Assembly: GCA_023392645.1 (NCBI GenBank) | Contig: JAEVYR010000318.1 | Coordinates: forward strand, 1 to 9,092 | Direction: 5' to 3' | Length of the DNA: 9,092 nt | From: Chloroflexota bacterium | GTDB taxonomy: Bacteria; Chloroflexota; Chloroflexia; Thermomicrobiales; UBA6265 | Part shown: in pieces, positions 1 to 7,484 of the stretch | Layout of the letters: each line of letters starts with the position of its first letter | How positions within the stretch are numbered: the first letter of the stretch is position 1 | The notes under the pieces: generated by a model | Told to the model about the DNA's origin: nothing | Seen by the model: the letters and a program-made list of their open reading frames with translations, nothing else | Databases searched by the model: none | Program-made: the position numbers and the translations under genes

Positions 1-1
1 C

Positions 2-664
2 GCCGACGTGGCCCGCGCGGCGCTGATCGACCTCGTCACGACGACGATCCCGCCGGGCACGACGGTCTCGCTGCGGTCCTTCGGCGACACGCCCGATTCC
101 TGCGAGACGCGGCTGGCCGTACCGGCCGGTCCGCTCGATCCGGCGGCGATGTCGGCCACGATCGCGAGCGTGCCGGTGGTCAACCTGGTGCGGACGCCGA
201 TCGGGGCGGCGCTGGAGGCGACGCTGACCGATCTCGCGCCCGGCGACGGCCCGAAGATCGTGGTGCTGGTGACCGATGGCGAGGAGACCTGCGGCGGCGA
301 CCCCGCGGCGGCGATCCAGGCGCTGGTCGACAGCGGCATCGACGTCCGGGTGAACATCGTCGGCTTCGCGATCGACGATCCGGCGCTGGCGGGGAGGTTC
401 CAGGAAGGGGCGCGGCTCGGGAATGGGCAATACATCGACGCCGGCAACGCGGCCGAGCTGAACGCGGCGGTCGCGGCGGCGGTGCAGCCGACCTTCGACG
501 TGCTCGATCCGGACGGCGTCGTGGTTGCGCGCGGGCAGGTCGGGGCGCCGGTGGCGCTGCCGCCGGGCGACTACCGGGTGCTGGTCCACACCTCGGCGGT
601 GGTTAGTCTCGCCGTCACGATCGAGCCCGGTCAGCAGACGACGCTGCCGCTCCCGCCGCCGTGA
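2..664 (+). CDS. VWA-domain protein, C-terminal part (5' end outside window)
   Basis: The reading frame is open from the first bases of the window and ends with TGA at 662-664, so the true start lies upstream and an ATG/GTG near the left edge should not be taken as the start. What remains is the later half of a von Willebrand factor A fold: a conserved Thr in a TPIGAAL segment, then a hydrophobic strand ending in VTDGEETCGGD (Asp codon at 275-277), which match the second and third parts of the MIDAS metal site. The first part (DxSxS) would be outside the window. After the VWA domain (to about 490) comes a short beta-rich tail with DPDGVVVARGQV and PPGDYRVLV, resembling PEGA/carboxypeptidase-regulatory-like add-on domains. 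Such proteins usually bind ligands at or outside the membrane. No transmembrane segment follows. The next gene starts 143 bp downstream in the same direction, beyond an inverted repeat. The family call is firm; the biological role is unknown. Confidence 0.85.
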   Translation, partial: ADVARAALIDLVTTTIPPGTTVSLRSFGDTPDSCETRLAVPAGPLDPAAMSATIASVPVVNLVRTPIGAALEATLTDLAPGDGPKIVVLVTDGEETCGGDPAAAIQALVDSGIDVRVNIVGFAIDDPALAGRFQEGARLGNGQYIDAGNAAELNAAVAAAVQPTFDVLDPDGVVVARGQVGAPVALPPGDYRVLVHTSAVVSLAVTIEPGQQTTLPLPPP

Positions 665-674
665 CGCCATGCCT

Positions 675-780
675 GGTGGGCCCGCCCCGAGCCTGCTCTG
701 GGCGGAGGCGCGACGTGCCGGAGTCGAATGGGTGGGCGGGCTGCGGCGCACATGCCCGCCCACGGAGGGGCGGGCCCACC
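675..780. repeat. Nested GC-rich inverted repeat between the VWA and transglutaminase-like genes
   Basis: Two perfect 14-bp arms, GGTGGGCCCGCCCC at 675-688 and its exact reverse complement at 767-780, enclose a second perfect 9-bp pair, GTGGGCGGG at 732-740 with CCCGCCCAC at 754-762, which has a 13-base loop. All arms share the GTGGGC/GCCCAC word. The structure starts 11 bp after the VWA stop and ends 27 bp before the next start codon. There is no U-tract, so it is not a classical intrinsic terminator. It could be a dispersed palindromic repeat unit, a transcript-end stabiliser or an attenuating leader structure. Confidence 0.6.
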
Positions 781-807
781 GGAGTCTGCCCGTGAAGGGA
801 GCGAGTC

Positions 808-3087
808 ATGAACGCCAATCGCGCACGACGGGTCCCAACCGTGAGCCGCCGCCGGCTCATTGCATCCGCAGGTCTCGGGATCGGGACCGTTGCCCTGGCC
901 GGGGTCGGTGTCGCCTCGACGCTCCACCCGGCGACGGCCAGCCAGATCGACGGCACCCCGCCCGCGCCACCACCGCCGGCGACCGCGGTCGAGGCCGGCG
1001 AGACCGCCGCCGATGTCGCCGCCGCCCTCGACTACGACATCGAGAAGATCTATCGCTTCGTCGCCGATGAGGTGCATTACGAGGCGTACGATGGCGCCCT
1101 GCGCGGCGCGACGGGGACCCTCTGGGCGCGCGCCGGCAATTCCGTCGATCAGGCGATGCTGCTCGGCGCGCTGCTGGATGCGGCCCAGGTGCAGTACCGC
1201 TACGCGATGGGCGCGTTGCCCGCCGCCCCGGCCGAGACGCTCGCAGCCCGGTTGGCGCCGACGTCCGAGGAGGTGAAAGACCGCTTCGCGGCATCGACGA
1301 CGGCGGCCGCGCTCAATGCGACGGGGCTGGACGAGGCCCCGGCGGAGGCGCCGCAGATGTCCCCGGAGGATCAGGCCCGCCTGGACGAGGTCACCGCGCT
1401 CGCGACGGCGGCGTTCGCGCGGGCGGGGGAGTCCGTCGAGGCGTTGAGCGCGCAGATCGGCGAGGCGCTGGCGGGAGCCGGGGTCGAGCTGCCACCGCTC
1501 GCCGCGCCGGCGCTCACCGCGATGGAGACGGACCAGCATGTCTGGATTCAGGTCGCGGATGGCCCGGACTGGATCGATCTCGATCCGAGCGTGCCGGGCC
1601 TTGACCTCGGCGCGGCCGCCGGCGAACCCGCCTCGACCTTCGCAGCCGCGCCCGACGAGTGGAGTCACACGATCACGATCACCGTGGCCGCGGACGAATA
1701 TCTCGGCGGCGCGGTCGCGCGTCGCGATGTCGTGACCCTCGCCACGACCAGCCAGCGCGCGGTGGATACCGCGATCGGCATCAGCATGGCGCCCGCCGAG
1801 AGCCTGGGCGGTCTCGGACTCGGCATCACCCAACTCTTCACCGGCCAGATGACGATCTTCCCGTCCATCATCATGGGCGACGAGGTGATCGACGCCAGCC
1901 AGCCCATGCTCTTCGCGACCGACGGCGCGAGCACGGTTGGGGTGCTGGATGGTGGCGGCCCGATCGTCGGCGCCGCCGATGGCGAGACGGTCGCGGTCTG
2001 GCTCGTCGTCACGATCGCCAGTCCCGGCGCCGCGCCGGTGATCATTGAGCGGGCGCTGCTCGACCGGCTGCCGCCCGGCGATCGGGCGGCGGGCACGTTC
2101 ACGCCAGAGTCGGTCGTCCCGATCAGCGTTGGCACCAACATCATGGGCGAGGAAATGGTGAGCGAGTTCAACGCGCTCACCCTGCTCCAGGTCGAAAGCG
2201 CGCGGATTCCCGCGCAACACATCCTCGCCCGGCTCAAGAACCCGTCGCTGGTCGGCGCGCTCGAAATGCTGGGGCTCGGTCTGCCGGCACTCCGGAACAC
2301 CCTCGGACTGGAACGGGAGACCGAGGCCGGCACCTGGTCGTACCCGTCCGGCCCCAATGTGTCGGCGTTCACCTGGCAGGCGGGGTCGACGGAGGACGAT
2401 CTCCAGGTGAGCGCGGATTTGCTGCATCGCCAGCGCGCCAGCCAGCCGCTCGCGCATGGGGCAGCGGAGGCGCCGGCCGTCCACCCGCTGGTGCTCTCCG
2501 GCGTGCTCGATGCGGTCGCTGAGGAGACTCTGCTGGCCCCGGAAACGCGCGGGGCGGCGGGCGTACCGGAACCGTCGATCGGGCGGGTGTTCGCGCGCGC
2601 CGCCGAAACCGATGTCGGGATCGCCGTGCTGTCGACGGTGGAGGATCTCGCCCGGGTCACCGCCGACGAGATGAGCGTCGCGCTGATCACGGCGATCCTG
2701 GAGCAGGGGGCGATCGTCGTGGCGCCGGAGCGGCCGGTCACCCTCGATGGGGTCCCGTTCACCGGCTGGTGGGCGATCGATCCGGCAACCGGGCGGACTT
2801 GGGACCAGCTCCAGAACGGGCGCAGCTTCGCGTCGTCGCGGTCCCCGGGGATGATCCGGCGGATGCGCGCGCAGGACACGCTCGGCTGGTACGCGCGATG
2901 GGTGGCGTGGTTCGACGAGCTGGCGCTGGAGTACCAATGCCTGGCGATGGCGATCGGGATCCTCGTGCTCGTGGTCGAGTCGGTGCTCGCCTTTTCGCTC
3001 ATTCCCGGCATGGCGGGCGGCGGCATCGGGGGCGCGCTCGGCGGCGCTGCCGCGGCCGGCTCGATCCCGTTCATCGCGGGGTGTTAG
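808..3087 (+). CDS. Tat-exported, tail-anchored protein with transglutaminase-like core lacking the catalytic Cys
   Basis: The ATG at 808 is preceded at good distance by GAAGGGAG (794-801); the product is 759 residues. The N-terminus has a twin-arginine-type signal (SRRRL at residues 13-17, then a hydrophobic run to about 37), followed by a Pro-rich linker. Residues about 75-135 and 240-262 resemble the two halves of a transglutaminase-like (cysteine-protease-fold) core: WARAGNSVDQAMLLGALL is where the active Cys normally sits, and HVWIQV...WIDLDPS supplies the usual His (244) and Asp (259). At the Cys position the sequence reads Ser112 (TCC, one base from TGC), so ordinary transglutaminase or protease chemistry is doubtful. 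A helical insert (about 145-235) separates the halves. A long beta-rich region follows, then a segment GWWAIDPATGRTW (653-665), and a hydrophobic helix near 712-734 that would anchor the C-terminus, with a Gly/Ala-rich tail ending in Cys. The predicted location is outside the membrane, anchored by its tail. The substrate is unknown. Confidence 0.85.
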   Translation: MNANRARRVPTVSRRRLIASAGLGIGTVALAGVGVASTLHPATASQIDGTPPAPPPPATAVEAGETAADVAAALDYDIEKIYRFVADEVHYEAYDGALRGATGTLWARAGNSVDQAMLLGALLDAAQVQYRYAMGALPAAPAETLAARLAPTSEEVKDRFAASTTAAALNATGLDEAPAEAPQMSPEDQARLDEVTALATAAFARAGESVEALSAQIGEALAGAGVELPPLAAPALTAMETDQHVWIQVADGPDWIDLDPSVPGLDLGAAAGEPASTFAAAPDEWSHTITITVAADEYLGGAVARRDVVTLATTSQRAVDTAIGISMAPAESLGGLGLGITQLFTGQMTIFPSIIMGDEVIDASQPMLFATDGASTVGVLDGGGPIVGAADGETVAVWLVVTIASPGAAPVIIERALLDRLPPGDRAAGTFTPESVVPISVGTNIMGEEMVSEFNALTLLQVESARIPAQHILARLKNPSLVGALEMLGLGLPALRNTLGLERETEAGTWSYPSGPNVSAFTWQAGSTEDDLQVSADLLHRQRASQPLAHGAAEAPAVHPLVLSGVLDAVAEETLLAPETRGAAGVPEPSIGRVFARAAETDVGIAVLSTVEDLARVTADEMSVALITAILEQGAIVVAPERPVTLDGVPFTGWWAIDPATGRTWDQLQNGRSFASSRSPGMIRRMRAQDTLGWYARWVAWFDELALEYQCLAMAIGILVLVVESVLAFSLIPGMAGGGIGGALGGAAAAGSIPFIAGC

Positions 3088-3106
3088 GCGCGCTTCCCGA
3101 TCCGGC

Positions 3107-3134
3107 TGGACGGGGCTGGTCGCGCCGGTACAAT
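3107..3134 (+). promoter_or_regulatory. Putative sigma70-type promoter for the transhydrogenase gene
   Basis: TGGACG (3107-3112) and TACAAT (3129-3134) are separated by 16 bases, matching TTGACA at 4 of 6 and TATAAT at 5 of 6 positions. It lies 20 bp after the previous stop in an otherwise GC-rich gap. It would give a leader of roughly 150 bases that contains a bulged hairpin (arms near 3233-3242 and 3253-3261) just before the ribosome binding site. This was seen by eye only. Confidence 0.4.
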
Positions 3135-3287
3135 GCCGGGAGTTTGCGGTGGAATCATGCCGGATTCGGGTGATTTTGAGACACACCGCGCAGTGGAGCC
3201 GCCGTAGCGCCGCCCCTGTGGCGGCCGTGCGTCGCGGGACGACGATTCGCGTTCGTCCGCGGCTCCCGATGAGGAGAGGAGCCCCGA

Positions 3288-4565
3288 TTGGACCGCGAGA
3301 CGATCTTCACGATGGATACCTCGAGTATCGTGTACGGGCCGGGCGCGACGCGCGAGGTCGGCGCGCACATGCAGCGGTTGGGCGTCGGCCGGGTGATGGT
3401 GGTGACCGACCCGGTCGTGGCGCAGCTCGAGCCGGTGCGCGTGACGCTGGATTCGTTGCGCGCCGAGGGCATCGACGCGGTGCTGTTCGATCGCGTGCGG
3501 GTCGAGCCGACCGACGCCTCGTTTCGGGAAGCGATCGCCTTCGCGGTCGACGGCGGGTTCGATGGCTACGTCGCCGTCGGCGGCGGCTCCAGCATGGACA
3601 CCGCGAAGGCCGCCAACCTCTACGCGACGTGGCCCGCCGACCTGCTGGCCTACGTCAACGCGCCGATCGGTCGGGCCGAGCCGGTGCCGGGTCCGCTCAA
3701 GCCGCTGATCGCCATCCCGACCACCGCCGGCACCGGCAGCGAGACCACCGGCGTGGCGATCTTCGACCTCGTGGAGCTGCGCGCCAAAACCGGCATCGCC
3801 CACCGCGCGCTGCGGCCCGGCATGGGCATCCTCGATCCCCACAACACGCGCTCCATGCCCCCGATGGTGGCGGCCTGCTCCGGTTTCGACGTGCTGTCGC
3901 ATGCGATCGAGTCGCTGACGGCGCTGCCGTATTCCGAGCGTCCCGCCCCGGCGCGGCCGCATCTGCGCCCGGCGTACCAGGGCGCGAACCCGGTCAGCGA
4001 CATCTGGGCCGCCCAGGCGATCGAGATCATGAGCCGGGCGATCGTCCGGGCGGTCGAGCACCCCGAGGATGACGCGGCGCGCGGCGAGATGCTGCTGGCG
4101 GCGGCCTACGCCGGGATCGGCTTCGGGAACGCGGGCGTGCACCTGCCGCACGGGATGTCCTATCCGGTGTCGGGCATGGTGCGGGATTACCGGCCGGAGG
4201 GGTACGCGGTCGATCACGCGATCATCCCGCACGGCATGTCGGTCATCCTCAACGCCCCGAGCGTGTTCCGCTGGACGGCCGAGGCGAACCCGGAGCGGCA
4301 CCTGCTGGCGGCCCGGCTGATGGGCGCCGACGTCGGCGACGCGGCGCCGGAGGAGGCGGGCGAGGTGCTGGCCGGCGCGATCATCGCGCTGATGCGGCGG
4401 ACCGGCATGCCGAGCGGGCTCGCGGCGGTCGGATTCGGCCCGCGCGACGTGCCGGCGCTCGTGGAGGGCACGCTGCCGCAGCATCGGGTGACGAAGCTCT
4501 CGCCGCGCCCGGCGGACGCCGACGATCTGCGCAGGCTGTTCCTCGGCGCGATGCGCTACTGGTAG
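3288..4565 (+). CDS. Hydroxyacid-oxoacid transhydrogenase (iron-containing alcohol dehydrogenase family, ADHFE1-like)
   Basis: The start is a TTG at 3288 with a strong GAGGAGAGGAG (3271-3281) six bases ahead; an in-frame ATG at 3312 is the alternative. The product is 425 residues, close to the usual length for the family. It shows the family's nucleotide-binding motif GGGSSMD (98-104) and TTAGTGSE (145-152). Metal ligands are inferred by analogy to FucO as Asp201, His205 (GFDVLSHAIES), His285 and His315 (IPHGMSV). The stretch GIGFGNAGVHLPHGMSYP, the spacing to VDHAIIPHG and the C-terminal GTLPQHRVTKLSPRP are hallmarks of the HOT/ADHFE1 branch rather than generic alcohol dehydrogenases. Family knowledge: such enzymes oxidise gamma-hydroxybutyrate to succinic semialdehyde while reducing 2-oxoglutarate to D-2-hydroxyglutarate, with tightly bound cofactor. 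It is probably cytosolic. It looks monocistronic: a promoter precedes it and transposon debris follows immediately. The branch assignment is confident; the actual substrate pair in this organism is inferred. Confidence 0.9.
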   Translation: MDRETIFTMDTSSIVYGPGATREVGAHMQRLGVGRVMVVTDPVVAQLEPVRVTLDSLRAEGIDAVLFDRVRVEPTDASFREAIAFAVDGGFDGYVAVGGGSSMDTAKAANLYATWPADLLAYVNAPIGRAEPVPGPLKPLIAIPTTAGTGSETTGVAIFDLVELRAKTGIAHRALRPGMGILDPHNTRSMPPMVAACSGFDVLSHAIESLTALPYSERPAPARPHLRPAYQGANPVSDIWAAQAIEIMSRAIVRAVEHPEDDAARGEMLLAAAYAGIGFGNAGVHLPHGMSYPVSGMVRDYRPEGYAVDHAIIPHGMSVILNAPSVFRWTAEANPERHLLAARLMGADVGDAAPEEAGEVLAGAIIALMRRTGMPSGLAAVGFGPRDVPALVEGTLPQHRVTKLSPRPADADDLRRLFLGAMRYW

Positions 4566-4608
4566 AACCGCCCACCGAACACCCCGGCAGACGCCCAACG
4601 GAGCCCTA

Positions 4609-5286
4609 TCACCTGAGGCAACTTCGGCACCGGATCGCCGCGACAATCCGTGTCAGGATTGCCACCACGCCGTGGTTGGCATGCACCGTGCCGGGCCGTA
4701 GCACGGCGGTGATGAGCTGACCAGTGGTTCCGTCGAAGACCAGCAGCGGATGATACTTGTGCTGGCCGTAGTACCCGTGATAGGTAGTCAGCTCCTGCTC
4801 ACCCTGGGTGGGATCGTCGGTGCCGTCCAGGTCGAGGACGACATAGATGGGGACGCCGTCGTGTTCCCACTCGTGCAGGTAGCCCTGACCAGAGCGATGG
4901 CGAGTCAGTAGCATGCGCGCCCCGATGGCGTTCTCCAGCCGCGAGAAGGTCGGCTGGCTGGCCAGGTCCGGATCGGTGGCTGGGCACCGGCCGTTGACCT
5001 GCTTGAGCAGCGGGTCGCTGCGTAGCGCCGTGGCGTTGTTCTGGGTAGCCGCAGGCGATTTGTAGACCCGCTGGGCGATCAGCGTGGGCAGCTCACGCTG
5101 ATCGCGGCGGGTGCGTCAGTCGGGAATCTCGGCCGCCAATGTGGCGGTTAGGCCGAGTACATCGTCAGCCTCGGCTAGCCAGGACAGACCCCCATCACTG
5201 GTCGAGTGACCGCCCAGGAAATCGACGTCGCGCGGCAACGGGCCGACGGCAGGAAAGGCCAGGGTCGCTGTTGCAGGCTGAGGCAT
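4609..5286 (-). pseudogene. Decayed IS1380-family transposase, 5' half only
   Basis: On the minus strand an ATG at 5284-5286, preceded by GGAGGT (5294-5299), opens a frame with the typical IS1380 N-terminus (FLGGHSTSDGGLSWLAEAD). Later blocks are LASQPTFSRLENA and VVLDLDGTDDPTQGEQE, which carries the first catalytic Asp of this DDE family, then HGYYGQHKYHPLLVFDG and TGQLITAVLRPG. The copy is dead. Codon 57 is TGA (5116-5118) where family members usually carry Arg. The expected IACGY block lies in another frame at 5045-5059, flanked by compensating indels. The expected ACYRLA block reads ACY*LA in a third frame (4887-4916). The main frame stops at 4609-4611, before the second catalytic Asp. 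A faint continuation in another frame (LRWASAGVF, about 4577-4603) resembles the LRADSGF block. The C-terminal half is absent, and the remnant ends against the transhydrogenase stop codon. I did not identify terminal inverted repeats. Confidence 0.85.
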
Positions 5287-5299
5287 GCGGGGCACCTCC

Positions 5300-5762
5300 G
5301 GGCATCGAGTGAGTCAGCACCGTCCAAAGACCAGAGATGTGCCTCACTGTCACATGAGAATAGTCCGGGCTAACCGCGGCAACAGTAGTCGAGGGCAATG
5401 CAAATCTTCCCCAATGCGGAGGTGGCTGCCGCATCTCACCTCATCCGAAATCGAGGCAATTGGACTCCGACACTACTCGTGCAGTTACAAGCAGAATTTG
5501 GTCGGAGAATAGCCCTGCGCGGCGTGCTGGCGTGGAGTCAGCCAGTTCGGCAGAAAATCGACCATCCTTGCCGTTGCTCATAACTTTGGAATGGTCTAGT
5601 ATTCGTCTCTGTGAACTAGGCTCCAACCTAAAGAGATTCGCGTCGTCTGGCGCGAAGGGTTAGCGGCTATCGCTAGTCGCGTGAAGTCTGCGACTTCTTG
5701 CCAAGGGAGTGATGGCATACCCGTCGGTCTAGGCAGACTCTTGCAAAACGAGTCGCCCTATT
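5300..5762. other. Gene-poor stretch between the IS1380 remnant and the membrane protein gene
   Basis: No reading frame here looks like a real protein: the open frames are short, overlap on both strands and lack convincing ribosome binding sites. The first part presumably contains the lost end of the IS1380 element and its promoter. Base composition drops here relative to the sequence before 4565. Small structures visible are CTCCGAC (5465-5471) with GTCGGAG (5501-5507), and two tandem short hairpins, TAGCG/CGCTA (5661-5675) and GAAGTC-TGC-GACTTC (5683-5697). The tandem pair could be a leader or weak terminator structure ahead of the membrane protein gene. Confidence 0.5.
5574..5602 (+). promoter_or_regulatory. 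Weak candidate promoter for the membrane protein gene
   Basis: TTGCTC (5574-5579) and TAGTAT (5597-5602) are spaced by 17 bases in the most AT-rich part of this gap, 160 bp ahead of the membrane protein start. The -35 box keeps only the TTG and the -10 box matches at 4 of 6 positions, so this is a suggestion rather than a call. Confidence 0.25.
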
Positions 5763-7484
5763 ATGAATGGACAGGCAATGGTGCGGCACGGACTACCAGA
5801 TGTACTTCCTGAGGATGCGACGAAGCGGGTTATTTCCGTATTGCTCATTGCAGGGCTCCTCGCAATCCCGTTGTTTCGCGTCTCTGGAGCCATCTGGCCG
5901 ATCTACGCCCTCGGCGCAATCGCCATCGTGCACATGTATTTGGCCGCCAGCGCACCGTCTGCAGCGGCCACTCGCGCAACTGCTCTCATTGTATTCATTG
6001 TTTTGATTTGGTTGATTTGGGAAGTCACAGGCTGGTCTGTTACGCATGAGAAGTTCGGTACATGGCGCGTCGTGGAAGGACTCGCCCGTTTCCAGGAGCG
6101 AGTGGTTCCATACCTGCGCAATATCGCAATTGGAGTGTGGATTCTGTTCGTCTTGCATGTGCTAATGCTTCCAGCCATGAAGGCTGATGCGAGTGGAGGA
6201 GAGCAACGAGCATCCGCCGGATTGAGGATCGGTGCAATTGTGCTTGGTAGTTGGGGGCTATGGGCCTGGCTCATTATGAACGAAGAGGTGTCGGACCGGA
6301 TGTTCAGCGCGGTGCTGCTCACACTAGTGAGCGGTTCGTGCTTGATAGTGGCCGCGATGGCCATCCGCTACCCTGCCTCAGCGCCTTCAACCGGGGCGGT
6401 TCAGTATCTCATTGCTTTCTGGCTCACGGTTCTCACCCCAATAATCTATTCAGCGGAATTCGTGATTGGAGCCGTTCAGAAGGCGCTTGGACACGCGATG
6501 CCGAAGCTTCTCGGTAGAGCGCCATTGCACGAGGTAGAAGTTCAATGGCTGGATACTGTGGCGGATTTCAGAGCGCCGATAGCAACCGCGTCTGCGATTC
6601 TCACGGCGGTGATGCTCGTTGCATCTGCGCTCAGTCAGGTTGTACGGGGAGAAGCAACTGTTCTTACAGGGACCAGAGAACGGATTGACGCAAGGATGCT
6701 ACACGCAAGGGAGCGTATAAATCGATTGGCCGCGACGGGCTTGGGGGCACTGATTAGCCCGTTCATGAGGGTGGGCGCTGGCATAACGTTTGTCCTTGTG
6801 ATCGCAGCATATTACACCGCGTTGCTTTGTTTCCAGATCGTCGTGAACGTGTGTGTCCTCATTACAGATGTTCCAGGATATCTGATTCGGTTGGTCCAGC
6901 ATTTTCTACTACCAGTGCTTGCTGCCTCTACATTGAGTTTTGCCATAATTGCATTTATTCAGAATTTGGGAGAGTACGTCTGGTCAGAGACACACGGCGG
7001 GGAAGGTGCGGTTTGGGGAGAAGCCGTTATCGTCCTTCTACTCGTGATCGCTCTTTATCTCCCGTCAACAGGGTTCAATGGTCCGTTGAACTCCCTCGGC
7101 GACGCTGTGTCGCGAGTTGCGTTGACTGGTCTCATGGGCTTTCTCATTTTTTCCGTCATTGCCGCGGCGCTCGCACCAGTGGTTTCGCTGGCACTAGCTC
7201 GATTCGATCTCCAGACAACCCTGGTGGAATTTGGCCCACTGTACAGACTCAACACAATAGCCGTTGTGGGGTTGGTGGTTGCATTCTTGATTATCTGTGT
7301 GCCGTGGCTCCTTACAAGTGGAGACGTGTCAGTCAATGAGCTCACCGGTGACGAACCCATGAGCAGAGGCACAATCGTGGTCTTTGTGGCACTCGCGATA
7401 GCCTTCACGATATTCTCGGCTCTTGCAATACGGCGTGGATACGAGCCGATGGTCGACGCGTTGAGAGGTGCGTTTCAGGGCTAA
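5763..7484 (+). CDS. Multi-pass integral membrane protein of unknown function
   Basis: The frame runs from ATG 5763 to TAA 7482-7484 (573 residues). I see no clear Shine-Dalgarno sequence. A second in-frame ATG at 5778 has GGACAGG just ahead of it but too close, so the start is uncertain and translation may be leaderless or weak. I do not recognise the family. By eye there are about 13-14 hydrophobic segments, near residues 22-39, 43-62, 73-90, 119-138, 154-172, 180-202, 211-235, 270-291, 336-362, 378-400, 419-433, 451-478, 496-517 and 536-555. A soluble, charged stretch at 295-322 (TRERIDARMLHARERINR) looks like an amphipathic helix, and a short polar loop at 404-418 contains ETHGGEG. No signal peptidase site, ATP-binding motif or catalytic signature is visible. 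Codons often end in A or T, unlike the GC-ending genes to the left. Together with its position between IS remnants, this suggests horizontal acquisition. It has no gene partners in the window. Confidence 0.75.
   Translation: MNGQAMVRHGLPDVLPEDATKRVISVLLIAGLLAIPLFRVSGAIWPIYALGAIAIVHMYLAASAPSAAATRATALIVFIVLIWLIWEVTGWSVTHEKFGTWRVVEGLARFQERVVPYLRNIAIGVWILFVLHVLMLPAMKADASGGEQRASAGLRIGAIVLGSWGLWAWLIMNEEVSDRMFSAVLLTLVSGSCLIVAAMAIRYPASAPSTGAVQYLIAFWLTVLTPIIYSAEFVIGAVQKALGHAMPKLLGRAPLHEVEVQWLDTVADFRAPIATASAILTAVMLVASALSQVVRGEATVLTGTRERIDARMLHARERINRLAATGLGALISPFMRVGAGITFVLVIAAYYTALLCFQIVVNVCVLITDVPGYLIRLVQHFLLPVLAASTLSFAIIAFIQNLGEYVWSETHGGEGAVWGEAVIVLLLVIALYLPSTGFNGPLNSLGDAVSRVALTGLMGFLIFSVIAAALAPVVSLALARFDLQTTLVEFGPLYRLNTIAVVGLVVAFLIICVPWLLTSGDVSVNELTGDEPMSRGTIVVFVALAIAFTIFSALAIRRGYEPMVDALRGAFQG

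Noticed and set aside
631..3186. 851-residue open frame on the minus strand
   Set aside because: It is an Arg/Gly/His-rich antisense shadow of the transglutaminase-like gene, caused by high GC and codon bias; it has no domain pattern and no plausible start.
3084..4646. 520-residue open frame on the minus strand
   Set aside because: It mirrors the transhydrogenase gene, is low in complexity and rich in Arg and His, and spans past both ends of a well-supported gene.
5195..5434. 79-residue minus-strand frame
   Set aside because: It overlaps the true IS1380 transposase start in another frame; the transposase frame has the ribosome binding site and family motifs.
5441..5663. Overlapping short frames on both strands (61 and 67 residues)
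   Set aside because: They mirror each other, have no ribosome binding sites or recognisable patterns, and lie in a gene-poor gap.
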